20,239 bases of DNA from JBIOJB01 sp044450465 (GTDB taxonomy: Bacteria; Chloroflexota; Dormibacteria; Dormibacterales; Dormibacteraceae). A program made the translations under genes and the position numbers. The first letter of the stretch is position 1. Every line of letters starts with the position of its first letter. The notes under the pieces were generated by a model that was given only the letters and a program-made list of their open reading frames with translations, made no database searches and was not told the DNA's origin. This document shows, one piece after another, positions 1 to 7,499 of the stretch. The DNA lies in contig JBIOJB010000055.1 in the NCBI GenBank assembly GCA_044450465.1, positions 1 through 20,239 of the forward strand, read 5' to 3'.

Positions 1-1040
1 CCGTGGCGATCATCGGCGCGGTCACCGCGTTGTTCGCGGCGACCATCGCCATCGTCCATACCGACATCAAGCGGGTGCTCGCCTACTCCACCCTGAGTCA
101 GATCGGCTACATGTTCCTGGCCGTCGGCATCGGCGCCTACTCGGCCGGTTTCTTCCACCTCCTGTCCCATGCATTCTTCAAAGCTCTCCTTTTCATGGCC
201 GCCGGCAACGTCATCCACTCCATGCACGACGAGCAGGACATGCGGAAATACGGCGGACTGTGGGGCCAGATGCGGCCGACCTCCATCTCCTTCCTCGTGG
301 GCTCGCTCTCCCTGGTGGGCTTGATCCCATTTGTGGGCTTTTTCTCGAAGGAGCAGATCCTCGGCGCCGCGTTCTCGAAACCCGACGACACCCTCGCGCT
401 CGCCGTGTGGGGCGTCGGCTTTGTGACGGCCTTGATCACCGGCCTGTACACCGGCCGCATGTGGTGGCTGGCGTTCGCGGGCACGCCATCCAAAGACCGC
501 CCGGTCGAGCACCCGCACGAAGCCCCGCCGGTGATGCTGCTTCCGGTGGCAGCGCTCGCCGTACTGGCGACCATCGGCGGCCTGATCCAGACTCGGGCTC
601 TGGGCATCGGCCCGTCGCAGGTGTCGGACTTCCTGGCCTCGGCCGTCGGACCTGTGCACTGGGAGGGGAACAGCACAGAGGTGGTCGTGACCTTCGTGAC
701 GATGTTCCTCGCGGCCGGCCTGTTTCTCGCGGCGCGTGGGATGCGGCCCTGGAGCGCTGCTTTGCCCTGGGCTCAGCGCCTGCTCGAGCACAAGTACTAC
801 TTCGACGAGATCTATGCCGCCGTCTTCGTCCGGCCGCTCGACGCGATCGCAGGTTTCGCCCTGCGCGGAGTCGAGAAACCCGTCATCGACGGCGTGGTCG
901 TCGAGACAGGAGTTGTGGCCACCGCCGGGGCCGCCGAGCTGAGCCTCACTCAGAGCGGCTATTTCCGCAACTACGTCCTTGTGTTCGTGGGAGGCGCCCT
1001 GCTTGCCGCCGTGGTGGTCCTCGTGAGGGCCAACTCATGA
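1..1040 (+). CDS. nuoL: NADH-quinone oxidoreductase subunit L, C-terminal part (5' end outside window)
   Basis: This is the C-terminal 345 residues of the large antiporter-like membrane subunit of respiratory complex I, which helps couple NADH:quinone electron transfer to proton pumping. The first complete codon is at position 3 and the frame is open to the window edge. NuoL is usually more than 600 residues, so the N-terminal part lies upstream. Visible family signatures, numbered from the first complete codon, are the TDIKRVLAYSTLSQIGYMF helix (lysine at 23), LLSHAFFKALLF (H56, K60; charged residues of the proton channel in the family) and PFVGFFSKEQIL. The end contains the HKYYFDEIY segment and a final transmembrane helix, as in the lateral-helix region of NuoL. 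The stop codon overlaps the nuoM start in ATGA, which implies translational coupling. The identification is secure. Confidence 0.96.
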   Translation, partial: VAIIGAVTALFAATIAIVHTDIKRVLAYSTLSQIGYMFLAVGIGAYSAGFFHLLSHAFFKALLFMAAGNVIHSMHDEQDMRKYGGLWGQMRPTSISFLVGSLSLVGLIPFVGFFSKEQILGAAFSKPDDTLALAVWGVGFVTALITGLYTGRMWWLAFAGTPSKDRPVEHPHEAPPVMLLPVAALAVLATIGGLIQTRALGIGPSQVSDFLASAVGPVHWEGNSTEVVVTFVTMFLAAGLFLAARGMRPWSAALPWAQRLLEHKYYFDEIYAAVFVRPLDAIAGFALRGVEKPVIDGVVVETGVVATAGAAELSLTQSGYFRNYVLVFVGGALLAAVVVLVRANS

Positions 1041-2476
1041 CGCTGACGGCACTCTGGCTGCTGCCGCTGACCGGAGGCGTCATCGTGGCCTTCCTGCCTC
1101 CGCGTATCGCCAAATGGCTCGGGGTGACGGTCGCCGTCGCGGCCCTGGCGATCTCGGTTTCGGTGGCTCTCTCATTCCTCCCCAACCAGATGCACTACCA
1201 GTTCGTCGAGAAGGCCTCCTGGATCGCGCCCCTTCACGTGTTCTATGGCGTGGCGGTCGACGGGATCAGCCTCTGGCTGATCATGCTCAACGCGTTCCTG
1301 ACCGTGATCGCGGTCCTCGCTACGCCCATCAGCCGGCGCGCGGCCCCGTTTGTCGGCCTTCTGCTCGCGATGTCAGGCGGGCTGGCCGGCGTGTTCATGG
1401 CGACGGACCTCGTCCTCTTCTACGTCTTCTGGGAGGCGATGCTCATACCCGCCTACTTCCTGCTCTGGCGGTTCGGAGAGGGAAATCGGCCAGGGTGGGC
1501 GGCGATGAAGTTCGTCATCTACACCCTCGCCGGCTCGCTCGTGATGCTCGTCGGGGTCATCGGCGAGTACGTGGCGACCGGCAAGCAGACATTCGATCTG
1601 GCGACGCTCGCCACCATGGTGCCGTCACCTTCGATTCAGTTCCTGCTGTTCTTCGTGTTCGCCCTGGCCTTCGCGATCAAAACGCCCCTCTTCCCCTTCC
1701 ACAGCTGGCTGCCGGACGCCTATATGGCAGCGCCCACCCCGATGCTTGTCACCTTCGCGGGAGTGATGGGCAAGGCCGGCGCCTATGGCTTCTTGCGCAT
1801 CGCCATCCCGCTTTTCCCGCAGCCGGTCGACTGGTGGGACTGGCGCTGGGTCATGCCGGTGCTTGCCGTCGCCGCCATCGTGTGGGGCGCGCTGATGGCG
1901 CTCGCCCAGAGGGATATGAAGCTGCTCGTGTCGTATTCGAGCGTGAGCCACATGGGCTTCATAGTCCTCGGCATATTCGCGCTCAATGTGCAGGGCCAGC
2001 AGGGCGCCGTCATCCAGATGGTCAACCACGGCGTCATCATCGCGGCCCTCTTCCTCATCGTCGCCTGGATCAGCGAGCGCGCAGGCACCCGCGATCGTTC
2101 TGCCATGGCGGGCCTCGCGCGGCGCATGCCGGTGATGGCGGGTGTATTCGCGGTCGTGACGTTTGCCGCCCTGGGACTGCCCGGTCTCAACAGCTTCGTC
2201 GGCGAGTTCATGACCCTGCTCGGCGCCTGGCAGCGCGCACCGGCGCTGGCGGTCTTCGGCGCGATCGGCCTTGTGCTCGCCCCGATCTACATGCTGCGGC
2301 TCTTCCAGGGCACCATGCAGGGCGAGCCCGCCGGGATCGCGCTGCGGTCTGACATCCGCAGAGGCCAGGTCACCCTTCTGGCGCCGCTCATCGTCCTGAT
2401 GTTCGTGCTCGGCCTTTATCCGAACGTGCTGACCAACCTGATGACGTCGCTCGCCCAGGTCGGGCTGGCACGGTGA
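1037..2476 (+). CDS. nuoM: NADH-quinone oxidoreductase subunit M
   Basis: This is the 479-residue antiporter-like membrane subunit M of complex I, close to the usual length of about 500. The ATG at 1037 overlaps the nuoL stop in ATGA. An open frame continues far upstream, but it is a shadow of nuoL. Key proton-path residues of the family are visible: E133 in FYVFWEAMLIPAYFL, K215 and H222 in FAIKTPLFPFHSWLPDAY, and K295 in RDMKLLVSYSSVSHMGF. About 14 hydrophobic helices fill the protein, with LPGLNSFVGEF near residue 380-391 as in other NuoM proteins. The gene sits between nuoL and nuoN in the normal nuo order and ends in a GTGA overlap with nuoN, so all three are expected on one transcript. 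Function and start are both well supported. Confidence 0.97.
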   Translation: MTLTALWLLPLTGGVIVAFLPPRIAKWLGVTVAVAALAISVSVALSFLPNQMHYQFVEKASWIAPLHVFYGVAVDGISLWLIMLNAFLTVIAVLATPISRRAAPFVGLLLAMSGGLAGVFMATDLVLFYVFWEAMLIPAYFLLWRFGEGNRPGWAAMKFVIYTLAGSLVMLVGVIGEYVATGKQTFDLATLATMVPSPSIQFLLFFVFALAFAIKTPLFPFHSWLPDAYMAAPTPMLVTFAGVMGKAGAYGFLRIAIPLFPQPVDWWDWRWVMPVLAVAAIVWGALMALAQRDMKLLVSYSSVSHMGFIVLGIFALNVQGQQGAVIQMVNHGVIIAALFLIVAWISERAGTRDRSAMAGLARRMPVMAGVFAVVTFAALGLPGLNSFVGEFMTLLGAWQRAPALAVFGAIGLVLAPIYMLRLFQGTMQGEPAGIALRSDIRRGQVTLLAPLIVLMFVLGLYPNVLTNLMTSLAQVGLAR

Positions 2477-3969
2477 CAGTGGGCATGCACCTCACCGCCG
2501 ACCTGACGTACTCCTGGTCGCAGGCGTTGTCGGACCTTGGGCAGATCGCGCCCATCGTGGCCCTGGTCGGCTTCTTCCTGTTTGCGATCGTCACCGATCT
2601 CGCCCTGCCGGCCAGGCGTCGCGGCGATGCCGTGGCCATCGTCGCGGTCACAGGATTTGCCTACTCGGCCGGCACCGCCGGTTACCGCTGGGTCTACGGC
2701 CAGGGTGGCTTCGCCTACCACAGGTTCGCGACGGGCGACAACTTCGCGCTTTTCTTCGAGACCATGTTCGCCATCCTGGGCGTGCTCACCGTCGCCCTGT
2801 CCCATTCCTATCTCTACCGCCGCAAGATGAGGCAGTCGGAGTTCCACATCCTGATCATGGCTGCGGTCATCGGCATGATGGTGCTGGCCTCGGCGACCTC
2901 GCTGGTCACAGTGTTCCTCGGGCTGGAGATATTCTCGGTTGCGCTCTACATCGTCTGTGGATATGCGCGCACCGACAGCAGGTCTCAGGAGGCGGCTGCG
3001 AAGTACCTCCTGGTGGGCGGCTTCGCCAGCGCGTTCGTCCTCTACGGGATGGCCCTGATCTACGGTGGCACCGGCACCACCGTCATCCCGGACATCGCTA
3101 CGCGCCTCGGCAGCGACGCTTCGAGCAACCCGCTGCTCCTGCTTGGCGTCCTTTTGATGGGCGTCGGTTTCGCCTTCAAGGTTTCGGCCGCCCCCTTCCA
3201 CATGTGGACCCCCGACGTCTACCAGGGCGCACCACTGCCGGTGACCGCATTCATGTCTGTGGGCACCAAGGCCGCAGCGTTTGCCATGATCGTTCGGGTC
3301 TTCTCTAGCGGCCTCCCCCACCTTGCCCCTGAGTGGCAGGCCCTGCTCGCGTTCGTGGCAGCGACAAGCATGGTGGTGGGCAACCTGATGGCCATCTCAC
3401 AGTCCAGCCTGAAGCGCCTGCTCGCGTACTCCGGTGTGGCGCAGGCGGGGTACATCCTGATCGGGGTGATCGCGGGAGGCGCAGCCGGGCTGGCCGCTGT
3501 CCTCTACTACCTTTTCGTGTACATGTTCATGAACTTCGGCGCCTTCGCGGTGATCACGCTGATGGCCGGGCCTGATGGTGACCTGGACAACGTCTCCGAC
3601 TTGAAGGGTCTTTATCAGCGGAACCCTCTGATGGCTATCGCCATGAGCGTTTTCATGCTCTCGCTCGCCGGTTTCCCGCCGTCGGTCGGATTCTTCGGCA
3701 AGCTCTTCGTGTTCACGGCCGGCGTCGACGCAGGCTACACCTGGCTGGTGGTGCTCGCCCTGGTCATGAGCGTGGTGTCGGTCTACTACTACGTTCGGGT
3801 GCTGATCCCGGTCTGGACCCCATCGCCTCGAGCCAATCCCGTGACAGCGTCGCCCGGCCCGACCACCGCCATCGTGCTCGCCGGGCTTGCCTCGCTCGCC
3901 CTGGGCCTCTACCCGACGACGCTGCTGCTCGCGGGCCAGCTCGGGGCGAACCCGATAGGGCTGCCCTGA
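2473..3969 (+). CDS. nuoN: NADH-quinone oxidoreductase subunit N
   Basis: This is the third antiporter-like membrane subunit of complex I, 498 residues from a GTG at 2473 that overlaps the nuoM stop (GTGA). An ATG at 2485 is an alternative start, 4 codons shorter. The family glutamate E152 lies in VFLGLEIFSVALYIV. The broken-helix lysine K236 is in FAFKVSAAPFHMWTPDVY, and a third charged helix reads SLKRLLAYSGVAQAGYILIG. Later helices include LSLAGFPPSVGFFGK, typical of NuoN. The gene is the last of the operon here: the next gene is convergent and a T-run hairpin follows 3969. No cofactor motif is expected or seen, because the membrane arm carries no redox centre. Confidence 0.97.
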   Translation: MTVGMHLTADLTYSWSQALSDLGQIAPIVALVGFFLFAIVTDLALPARRRGDAVAIVAVTGFAYSAGTAGYRWVYGQGGFAYHRFATGDNFALFFETMFAILGVLTVALSHSYLYRRKMRQSEFHILIMAAVIGMMVLASATSLVTVFLGLEIFSVALYIVCGYARTDSRSQEAAAKYLLVGGFASAFVLYGMALIYGGTGTTVIPDIATRLGSDASSNPLLLLGVLLMGVGFAFKVSAAPFHMWTPDVYQGAPLPVTAFMSVGTKAAAFAMIVRVFSSGLPHLAPEWQALLAFVAATSMVVGNLMAISQSSLKRLLAYSGVAQAGYILIGVIAGGAAGLAAVLYYLFVYMFMNFGAFAVITLMAGPDGDLDNVSDLKGLYQRNPLMAIAMSVFMLSLAGFPPSVGFFGKLFVFTAGVDAGYTWLVVLALVMSVVSVYYYVRVLIPVWTPSPRANPVTASPGPTTAIVLAGLASLALGLYPTTLLLAGQLGANPIGLP

Positions 3970-3993
3970 CGTAAATCCCGGCGTACGTTTTTT
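3969..3993 (+). terminator. Probable intrinsic terminator of the nuo operon
   Basis: Starting at the last base of nuoN, ACGTA (3969-3973) and TACGT (3984-3988) can pair around a 10-nt loop and run directly into six T residues (3988-3993). The stem is only 5 bp, so it is weak by itself, but the T run is placed correctly. A second small hairpin (CTGG / CCAG) follows in the gap to the convergent SDR gene. Confidence 0.5.
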
Positions 3994-4013
3994 CAACCTG
4001 GCGTAACCCAGGG

Positions 4014-4769
4014 TCAGATGTTGGTCCTCGACTGGCCGCCGTCGACTGAGATGCACGCGCCGTTGACCAGGCTCGCGTTCGCCGAGCAAACGAATGTGAC
4101 CACGCTGGCCACCTCGTCCACGGACCCGAAGCGTCCAAGCGGCATCTCCTGACGGACGAAGTCGGCGATCGCCTCGGGATCCTCCTCGGCGCGCCGATGC
4201 CAGCCGCCGCCCGTCCACATGATCGATCCGGGCGCGATCGCGTTCACCGTCACACCGGAAGCGGCCACCTCGCGCGCGAGCGAGTTGACCAGGCTGATCT
4301 CCGCCGCCTTGGCGGCGTTGTAGGCTGGCGCGCCGCCGGCCTCCCGTCCCCAGACCGAAGAGATGACGATGACCCGACCCCATCCGCGCTCGACCATGCC
4401 CGGCAGTACCAGCTTTGACATGCGGACGCTCACCCCGACGTTGCCGGCGAACGCGGTGGCGAAGTCCTCTGACCCCGTGTCGCTCCAGCTCGTCCCTGCC
4501 CTGATCCCGAGGTTGTTGATGAGAATGTCAATCGGTCCGAGCTCAGCCTCGGTCTGCCGGACGGCCCGGTTGCAGTCCTGCTCCTTGAGCAGGTCGGCGA
4601 CGATGCCCACTCCACCGAGTCCGGCGGCCACGCTAACGACCTCCTCAGGTGTGCGCGCCGCCACCGCCACGCGAACACCCTCCGCTCGCAGGGCTTGAGC
4701 GATGCCAAGGCCGATGCCACGGGTTCCCGCCGTCACGAGAGCGACCTTGCCCGTGATTCCGAGGTCCAT
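4014..4769 (-). CDS. SDR family NAD(P)-dependent oxidoreductase
   Basis: This is a classical short-chain dehydrogenase/reductase of 251 residues, the normal length, expected to be a soluble NAD(P)(H)-dependent alcohol/ketone oxidoreductase. The Rossmann glycine motif is TAGTRGIG (residues 13-20), and NNLG (85-88) stands where NNAG is usual. The catalytic serine is S138 in ISS, followed by Y150 and K154 in YNAAK. NAIAPGSI (177-183) and SVDGGQS near the end are also family hallmarks. R18 just after the glycine motif and R39 after strand 2 would fit NADPH preference, but this is inference. The start chosen is the ATG at 4769; a TTG directly before it (4772) would add one residue. The gene is convergent with nuoN and divergent from the Nudix gene, so it is a single-gene unit. 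The substrate cannot be read from the sequence. Confidence 0.9.
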   Translation of the reverse strand: MDLGITGKVALVTAGTRGIGLGIAQALRAEGVRVAVAARTPEEVVSVAAGLGGVGIVADLLKEQDCNRAVRQTEAELGPIDILINNLGIRAGTSWSDTGSEDFATAFAGNVGVSVRMSKLVLPGMVERGWGRVIVISSVWGREAGGAPAYNAAKAAEISLVNSLAREVAASGVTVNAIAPGSIMWTGGGWHRRAEEDPEAIADFVRQEMPLGRFGSVDEVASVVTFVCSANASLVNGACISVDGGQSRTNI

Positions 4770-4778
4770 CAAATCGGA

Positions 4779-4784
4779 ATCCTA
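4779..4784 (-). promoter_or_regulatory. Candidate -10 box for the SDR gene
   Basis: On the minus strand TAGGAT (TANNNT type) ends 6 nt before the TTG at 4772 and 9 nt before the ATG at 4769, a spacing that would give a leaderless or nearly leaderless mRNA. No good -35 hexamer is seen 16-18 nt upstream. The AGGA within it could instead act as a Shine-Dalgarno site. Confidence 0.28.
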
Positions 4785-4868
4785 ACGAGTGACCTGCGCC
4801 AGAACTTAGTGGCAAATTCATGGGCCCCAGCGCCGCGACTTTGCTCACTTACCTCAGGCACAGGACAC

Positions 4869-4874
4869 TAGACT
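4869..4874 (+). promoter_or_regulatory. Candidate -10 box for the Nudix gene
   Basis: TAGACT fits TANNNT and lies in the SDR/Nudix divergent gap. Transcription would begin near 4881, which is an in-frame ATC codon of the Nudix reading frame. A TTGCTC at 4841-4846 is 22 nt upstream, too far to be a normal -35 element. The evidence is weak and rests on the same spacing seen at rmuC and the Ni/Co transporter gene. Confidence 0.25.
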
Positions 4875-4955
4875 CTGCCCATCGCCACTCCGACCGACCT
4901 CTCGGCTCACCTCAACCTCACAGGCGACCCCGTCACACCCCGCCCGTCGGCCACG

Positions 4956-5588
4956 GTGCTTCTGACTCGCGGCCGGCAGCCATGGGAGCTGCTGCTGCTG
5001 CGCCGGCCCGGAGGCGCCGATTTCGCGCCCGGCGCTTACGTGTTCCCGGGCGGCACGGTGCAGACGGGCGACGCGACATGGGGTGACGAGATTCGAGGCG
5101 CCGCTGTGCGCGAGCTCTTCGAGGAGGCTGGAATTCTGCTGGCCCGCCGCGGGCGCGGATTCGCCGGCGGGAGGCACTGTGAGCGGGTTCGCGAATTGGT
5201 AGCGCAAGGAGGCACGTTTGCGGCGGCCCTGGGCAGGCTCGATCTGGTGCCGGCTTTCGATCGCCTCGTCCTGTTCACCCGCTGGGTGACGCCCGCCGTC
5301 CTGCGGAGGCGATACGACGCCCGGTTCTTCCTGGCTCGGGTGCCCGCCGGGCAGGCGGTTCGACCTCAGGAGGGAGAGGTGACCGACTGGCTGTGGACCT
5401 CACCCGAACGAGCTCTCGCCTCCACCGAGATCACGCTGGTCTACGCCACGCGTGCGGTCATCGAGTCGGTCGCGACGGGCGAAGAGGTCACTACGCTGAT
5501 GGCGCGCGCGAGGCGCTTGCGGCACGTGCCGGCCGTGGAGCCTCGGCTGGTGCAGACAGACAGAGGCTGGGAGATCGTGCGGGACTAG
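4956..5588 (+). CDS. Nudix hydrolase, NUDT19 / CoA-diphosphatase-like
   Basis: This is a Nudix-fold pyrophosphohydrolase of about 210 residues. The Nudix box is recognisable: FPGGTVQTGD (residues 30-39) followed by RELFEEAGI (52-60), whose EE pair binds the metal. The glutamate expected in the first part of the box (GGxxE) is Q. The VFPGG lead-in, the long insertion before FDRLVLFTRWVTP, and RYDARFFLARVP resemble the NUDT19-type branch, whose characterised members hydrolyse CoA or acyl-CoA. The actual substrate is inferred only. The start is uncertain. GTG 4956 is the first standard start codon of the frame but would begin inside the first beta strand. The open frame extends in phase back to a TAG at 4869-4871, with only CTG (4875) and ATC (4881) as unusual alternatives. 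It ends 9 nt from the convergent dCMP deaminase gene. Confidence 0.82.
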   Translation: MLLTRGRQPWELLLLRRPGGADFAPGAYVFPGGTVQTGDATWGDEIRGAAVRELFEEAGILLARRGRGFAGGRHCERVRELVAQGGTFAAALGRLDLVPAFDRLVLFTRWVTPAVLRRRYDARFFLARVPAGQAVRPQEGEVTDWLWTSPERALASTEITLVYATRAVIESVATGEEVTTLMARARRLRHVPAVEPRLVQTDRGWEIVRD

Positions 5589-5597
5589 GCCGGCCGC

Positions 5598-6062
5598 TCA
5601 GCGCCAGAGGTCGCGCCAGCGATCGTACTGCTCGACCTGGACCCCGCCCTGGCGCAGGACCTCAAGCCCCTTCGGGTCGCGGTAAGCCTGCCGGAAGTAG
5701 ACCCGGCCCACGTTCGCGTTGATCACCATCTTGGCGCACATCACGCATGGAGAGGCGCTGACGAACATCACCTTTCCAGGCAGCTGGGCGCCGGCCTTGA
5801 GCAGGGCGTTCTGCTCTGAGTGAATGCATCCGCAAGCCCCTGCTTCTGTCGAGTCGCACCGGTTGGGCAGGCCGCGGGCGTTGCCGTTGTAGCCGATTCC
5901 GAGCACCTGGGTGAGGTCGGGCGTGGTGATCACGGTGCCCACCTGAAGGCGGGCGCAGGTGGAGCGCTTCGCGAGCTCCTCGGCCATGCGCATGTAGACC
6001 TCTTCCAGAGGGATCCGGTCGGGGGTGGCTGCGGGGTCGAGGTCGGGCACTTCGGTCTCCAT
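5598..6062 (-). CDS. dCMP deaminase-type cytidine deaminase (ComEB-like)
   Basis: This is a 154-residue zinc-dependent deaminase of the dCMP deaminase family, the typical length. The zinc and catalytic motifs are H81-S-E83 (usually HAE) in IHSEQNALLKAG, and SPC106-VMC109. H81, C106 and C109 would hold zinc and E83 is the proton shuttle. The GYNG and GLPNRCD segments (58-70) are characteristic of this family. The expected reaction is dCMP to dUMP, feeding thymidylate synthesis, or a ComEB-type role. This pairs logically with the nearby nrdJ in dNTP supply, although the gene has its own transcription unit. The start is the ATG at 6062, with TAGCTT immediately upstream. The next Met is residue 24, which would remove part of the first helix. 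rmuC lies divergently. Confidence 0.9.
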   Translation of the reverse strand: METEVPDLDPAATPDRIPLEEVYMRMAEELAKRSTCARLQVGTVITTPDLTQVLGIGYNGNARGLPNRCDSTEAGACGCIHSEQNALLKAGAQLPGKVMFVSASPCVMCAKMVINANVGRVYFRQAYRDPKGLEVLRQGGVQVEQYDRWRDLWR

Positions 6063-6149
6063 AAGCTAGTCGACAACGCTGTCAGACGGCGTCACGGCCG
6101 CGCGTCGGCGTCCGGTCTTCGAGTGAGCGTTGCAGGCCTGATAAGCAGG

Positions 6150-6178
6150 TTGTATCGGGCCATTCCCAGGACTACAAT
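6150..6178 (+). promoter_or_regulatory. Promoter of rmuC, apparently leaderless
   Basis: TTGTAT (6150-6155, -35) and TACAAT (6173-6178, -10) are separated by exactly 17 nt. The ATG at 6186 begins 7 nt after the -10 box, where transcription would start, so the mRNA is predicted to be leaderless. An earlier in-frame ATG (6177) overlaps the -10 box and cannot be the start from this promoter. There is no Shine-Dalgarno sequence before 6186. Confidence 0.6.
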
Positions 6179-6185
6179 GCCCCAC

Positions 6186-7181
6186 ATGTCGGTGCTCGAA
6201 CTCTTGTTCGCGCTTCTCATTGTATGTCTACTGGGCGGCATGGGGGCGGTCGGGATCATGGTCCGCGGCCTGGTCAGGCGGTCTGAGATCCAGGCGCGCG
6301 ACGTCGCCGACGTGAAGAGCCGGCTCGAATCGGGAGGCTCCACCCAGATGACCCAGGCGGCCGAGCTCAGGGAGCGGTTGACTCAGACGCAGTCGGTGGT
6401 GGAAGGCCTTCGCTCGGCAATCTCCGCCCGGCAGCCGGTCGAGGAAGAGGCTAGGGCGAGCCTCCGCCGCCTCGAGAACGTGATCGCGGGCAGCTCGACT
6501 CGAGGGGCGGCCGGCGAGAACATCCTCGAAGAGGCCCTGCGGCATCTGCCGCCGGAGATGCTGCAGCGCAACGTCTGGGTCGGCGGCAAGGTCGTCGAGC
6601 TAGCGCTCCGACTGCCTGGAGGCAAGTTGCTCCCGATGGACTCGAAGTGGGTGTCGTCGGGCGCCCTCGAGCAGCTCGCGGACCCAAGCCTCGACGCTCC
6701 CCGGCGGGCTCAGCTCACCGCCCAGGTGGAGAGAGAGGTGGAGCGAAGGGTGCGCGAGGTGAGCCAGTACATCGATCCGGCGACCACCTCACCCTTCGCG
6801 CTCGCCGTAATCCCGGACGCCGCCTACGACGTCTGTCGAGGCGCCATCGTCGGCGCGCACAAGCGACACGTGATGGTGGTCGGATATGCCATGGCACTCC
6901 CGTACCTTCTAACCCTCTACCAGCTGCACCTTCAGTTCGCGCGGACGGTGGACATGGAGCGGCTGCAGTCGGCGCTGATCGACGTGGAACGCCACCTCGA
7001 CACGCTCGAGAGCATCCTCGAGAACAAGCTCCAGCGGGCGGTCACGATGCTTCAAAACGCGTATGGGGAGGGCAAGCAGGTCTCGGCCAGGATCCGGGCG
7101 TCCGCCGAGAGCGTCCAGGTCGCCGACCCGGCCGCGGCCACAGTTTCCACAGAGCCGCTCGGCCTGGCCCTGGTCGACTGA
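6186..7181 (+). CDS. rmuC: DNA recombination protein RmuC
   Basis: This is an RmuC-family protein of 331 residues. E. coli RmuC limits recombination-dependent inversions at short inverted repeats and has a predicted nuclease-like core. The N-terminus is a transmembrane helix (about residues 4-28), followed by a helical coiled-coil stretch (35-100) and the RmuC core. The core starts at RGAAGENILEEAL (106-118), then VWVGGKVVELALRLPGGKLLPMDSK with D152 and K154 at the conserved DSK site. The family continues through IPDAAYDV and the LLTLYQLHLQFA helix. It is shorter than the E. coli protein (about 475), mainly in the coiled coil and the tail. The start at 6186 is chosen from the promoter spacing; an open frame continues upstream antisense to the deaminase gene. 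A rather free run of 330 nt then leads to nrdJ. Confidence 0.88.
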   Translation: MSVLELLFALLIVCLLGGMGAVGIMVRGLVRRSEIQARDVADVKSRLESGGSTQMTQAAELRERLTQTQSVVEGLRSAISARQPVEEEARASLRRLENVIAGSSTRGAAGENILEEALRHLPPEMLQRNVWVGGKVVELALRLPGGKLLPMDSKWVSSGALEQLADPSLDAPRRAQLTAQVEREVERRVREVSQYIDPATTSPFALAVIPDAAYDVCRGAIVGAHKRHVMVVGYAMALPYLLTLYQLHLQFARTVDMERLQSALIDVERHLDTLESILENKLQRAVTMLQNAYGEGKQVSARIRASAESVQVADPAAATVSTEPLGLALVD

Positions 7182-7268
7182 GCTTCCAGAGTAGGTTTTG
7201 CACCGTTTTCCACCGGCAATGCCCAGCCTGTGCCCAACTCGTGAGGCGGGATATCCACAGTTAATCCA

Positions 7269-7280
7269 CCAACATGTTGG
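7269..7280. promoter_or_regulatory. Perfect 12-bp palindrome upstream of nrdJ
   Basis: CCAACATGTTGG is self-complementary and lies about 40 bp upstream of the nrdJ -35 box. It could be a regulator site or the base of a small hairpin after rmuC; there is no T run. Between 7182 and 7268 I see nothing else of note except ATATCCACA (7250-7258), one mismatch from a DnaA box. Confidence 0.3.
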
Positions 7281-7298
7281 GGGTAAAGTCTTGTTTAG

Positions 7299-7314
7299 GT
7301 CGAATATCTTGTGT
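7299..7314 (+). promoter_or_regulatory. NrdR-box-like site 1 upstream of nrdJ
   Basis: The 16-mer GTCGAATATCTTGTGT matches the remembered NrdR consensus ACACTATATCTTGTGT almost perfectly in the centre and right half (11 of 16 positions overall); the left half is degenerate. NrdR is the ATP/dATP-sensing repressor of ribonucleotide reductase genes. The site lies just upstream of the -35 box. A weaker copy centred 42 bp downstream (four helical turns) overlaps the -10 box. Confidence 0.42.
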
Positions 7315-7321
7315 TTTGGTC

Positions 7322-7350
7322 TTGACAAGGCGAAAACCCAGACTTATATT
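7322..7350 (+). promoter_or_regulatory. Strong sigma-70 promoter of nrdJ
   Basis: The -35 box is a perfect TTGACA (7322-7327), the spacer is 17 nt, and the -10 box is TATATT (7345-7350, five of six). Transcription should start near 7357, giving a leader of about 155 nt before the nrdJ ATG. This is the best promoter match in the window. Confidence 0.75.
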
Positions 7351-7356
7351 TCGAGG
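7341..7356 (+). promoter_or_regulatory. Weak NrdR-box-like site 2 over the nrdJ -10 box
   Basis: GACTTATATTTCGAGG keeps the central TATAT and a few outer positions (8 of 16) of the NrdR consensus. It is centred 42 bp from site 1. Known NrdR boxes come in pairs on the same helix face with one often covering the core promoter, which is why this weak match is listed. Confidence 0.25.
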
Positions 7357-7365
7357 CGTTACATC

Positions 7366-7406
7366 GAGGCCCTGGGGCATAAGTGGCGGGCATGCTCTGG
7401 GGCCTC
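7366..7406 (+). other. Hairpin in the nrdJ 5' leader
   Basis: GAGGCCC (7366-7372) pairs with GGGCCTC (7400-7406), and inside it GCAT (7377-7380) pairs with ATGC (7392-7395) around an 11-nt loop. The leader is therefore structured. I could not find a B12-box or other cobalamin-riboswitch core in it, and no T run follows, so the function is unknown. Confidence 0.4.
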
Positions 7407-7492
7407 TTCCATCCCCAAAACCGGTCACTCCCAACGTCTCACCAGCGCGTCACAGAAATCCGATCTGAATACACCCACTCAGGGGATGATTG

Positions 7493-7499
7493 AAGGAGG
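7493..7499 (+). promoter_or_regulatory. Ribosome binding site of nrdJ
   Basis: AAGGAGG is a full anti-Shine-Dalgarno match 12 nt before the ATG at 7512. It fixes the nrdJ start and contrasts with the leaderless starts predicted for rmuC and the Ni/Co transporter gene. Confidence 0.7.

Noticed and set aside
260..1036. An N-terminal extension of nuoM, whose frame is open to position 260.
   Set aside because: The region is nuoL in another frame, the extension is Arg/Pro-rich nonsense, and ATG 1037 makes the usual ATGA junction and a normal NuoM N-terminus.
7250..7258. DnaA-box-like ATATCCACA here and TGTGGATAC at 17890-17898, as signs of a replication origin.
   Set aside because: Single near-matches 10 kb apart, with no cluster, no AT-rich unwinding region and no dnaA or dnaN neighbours.
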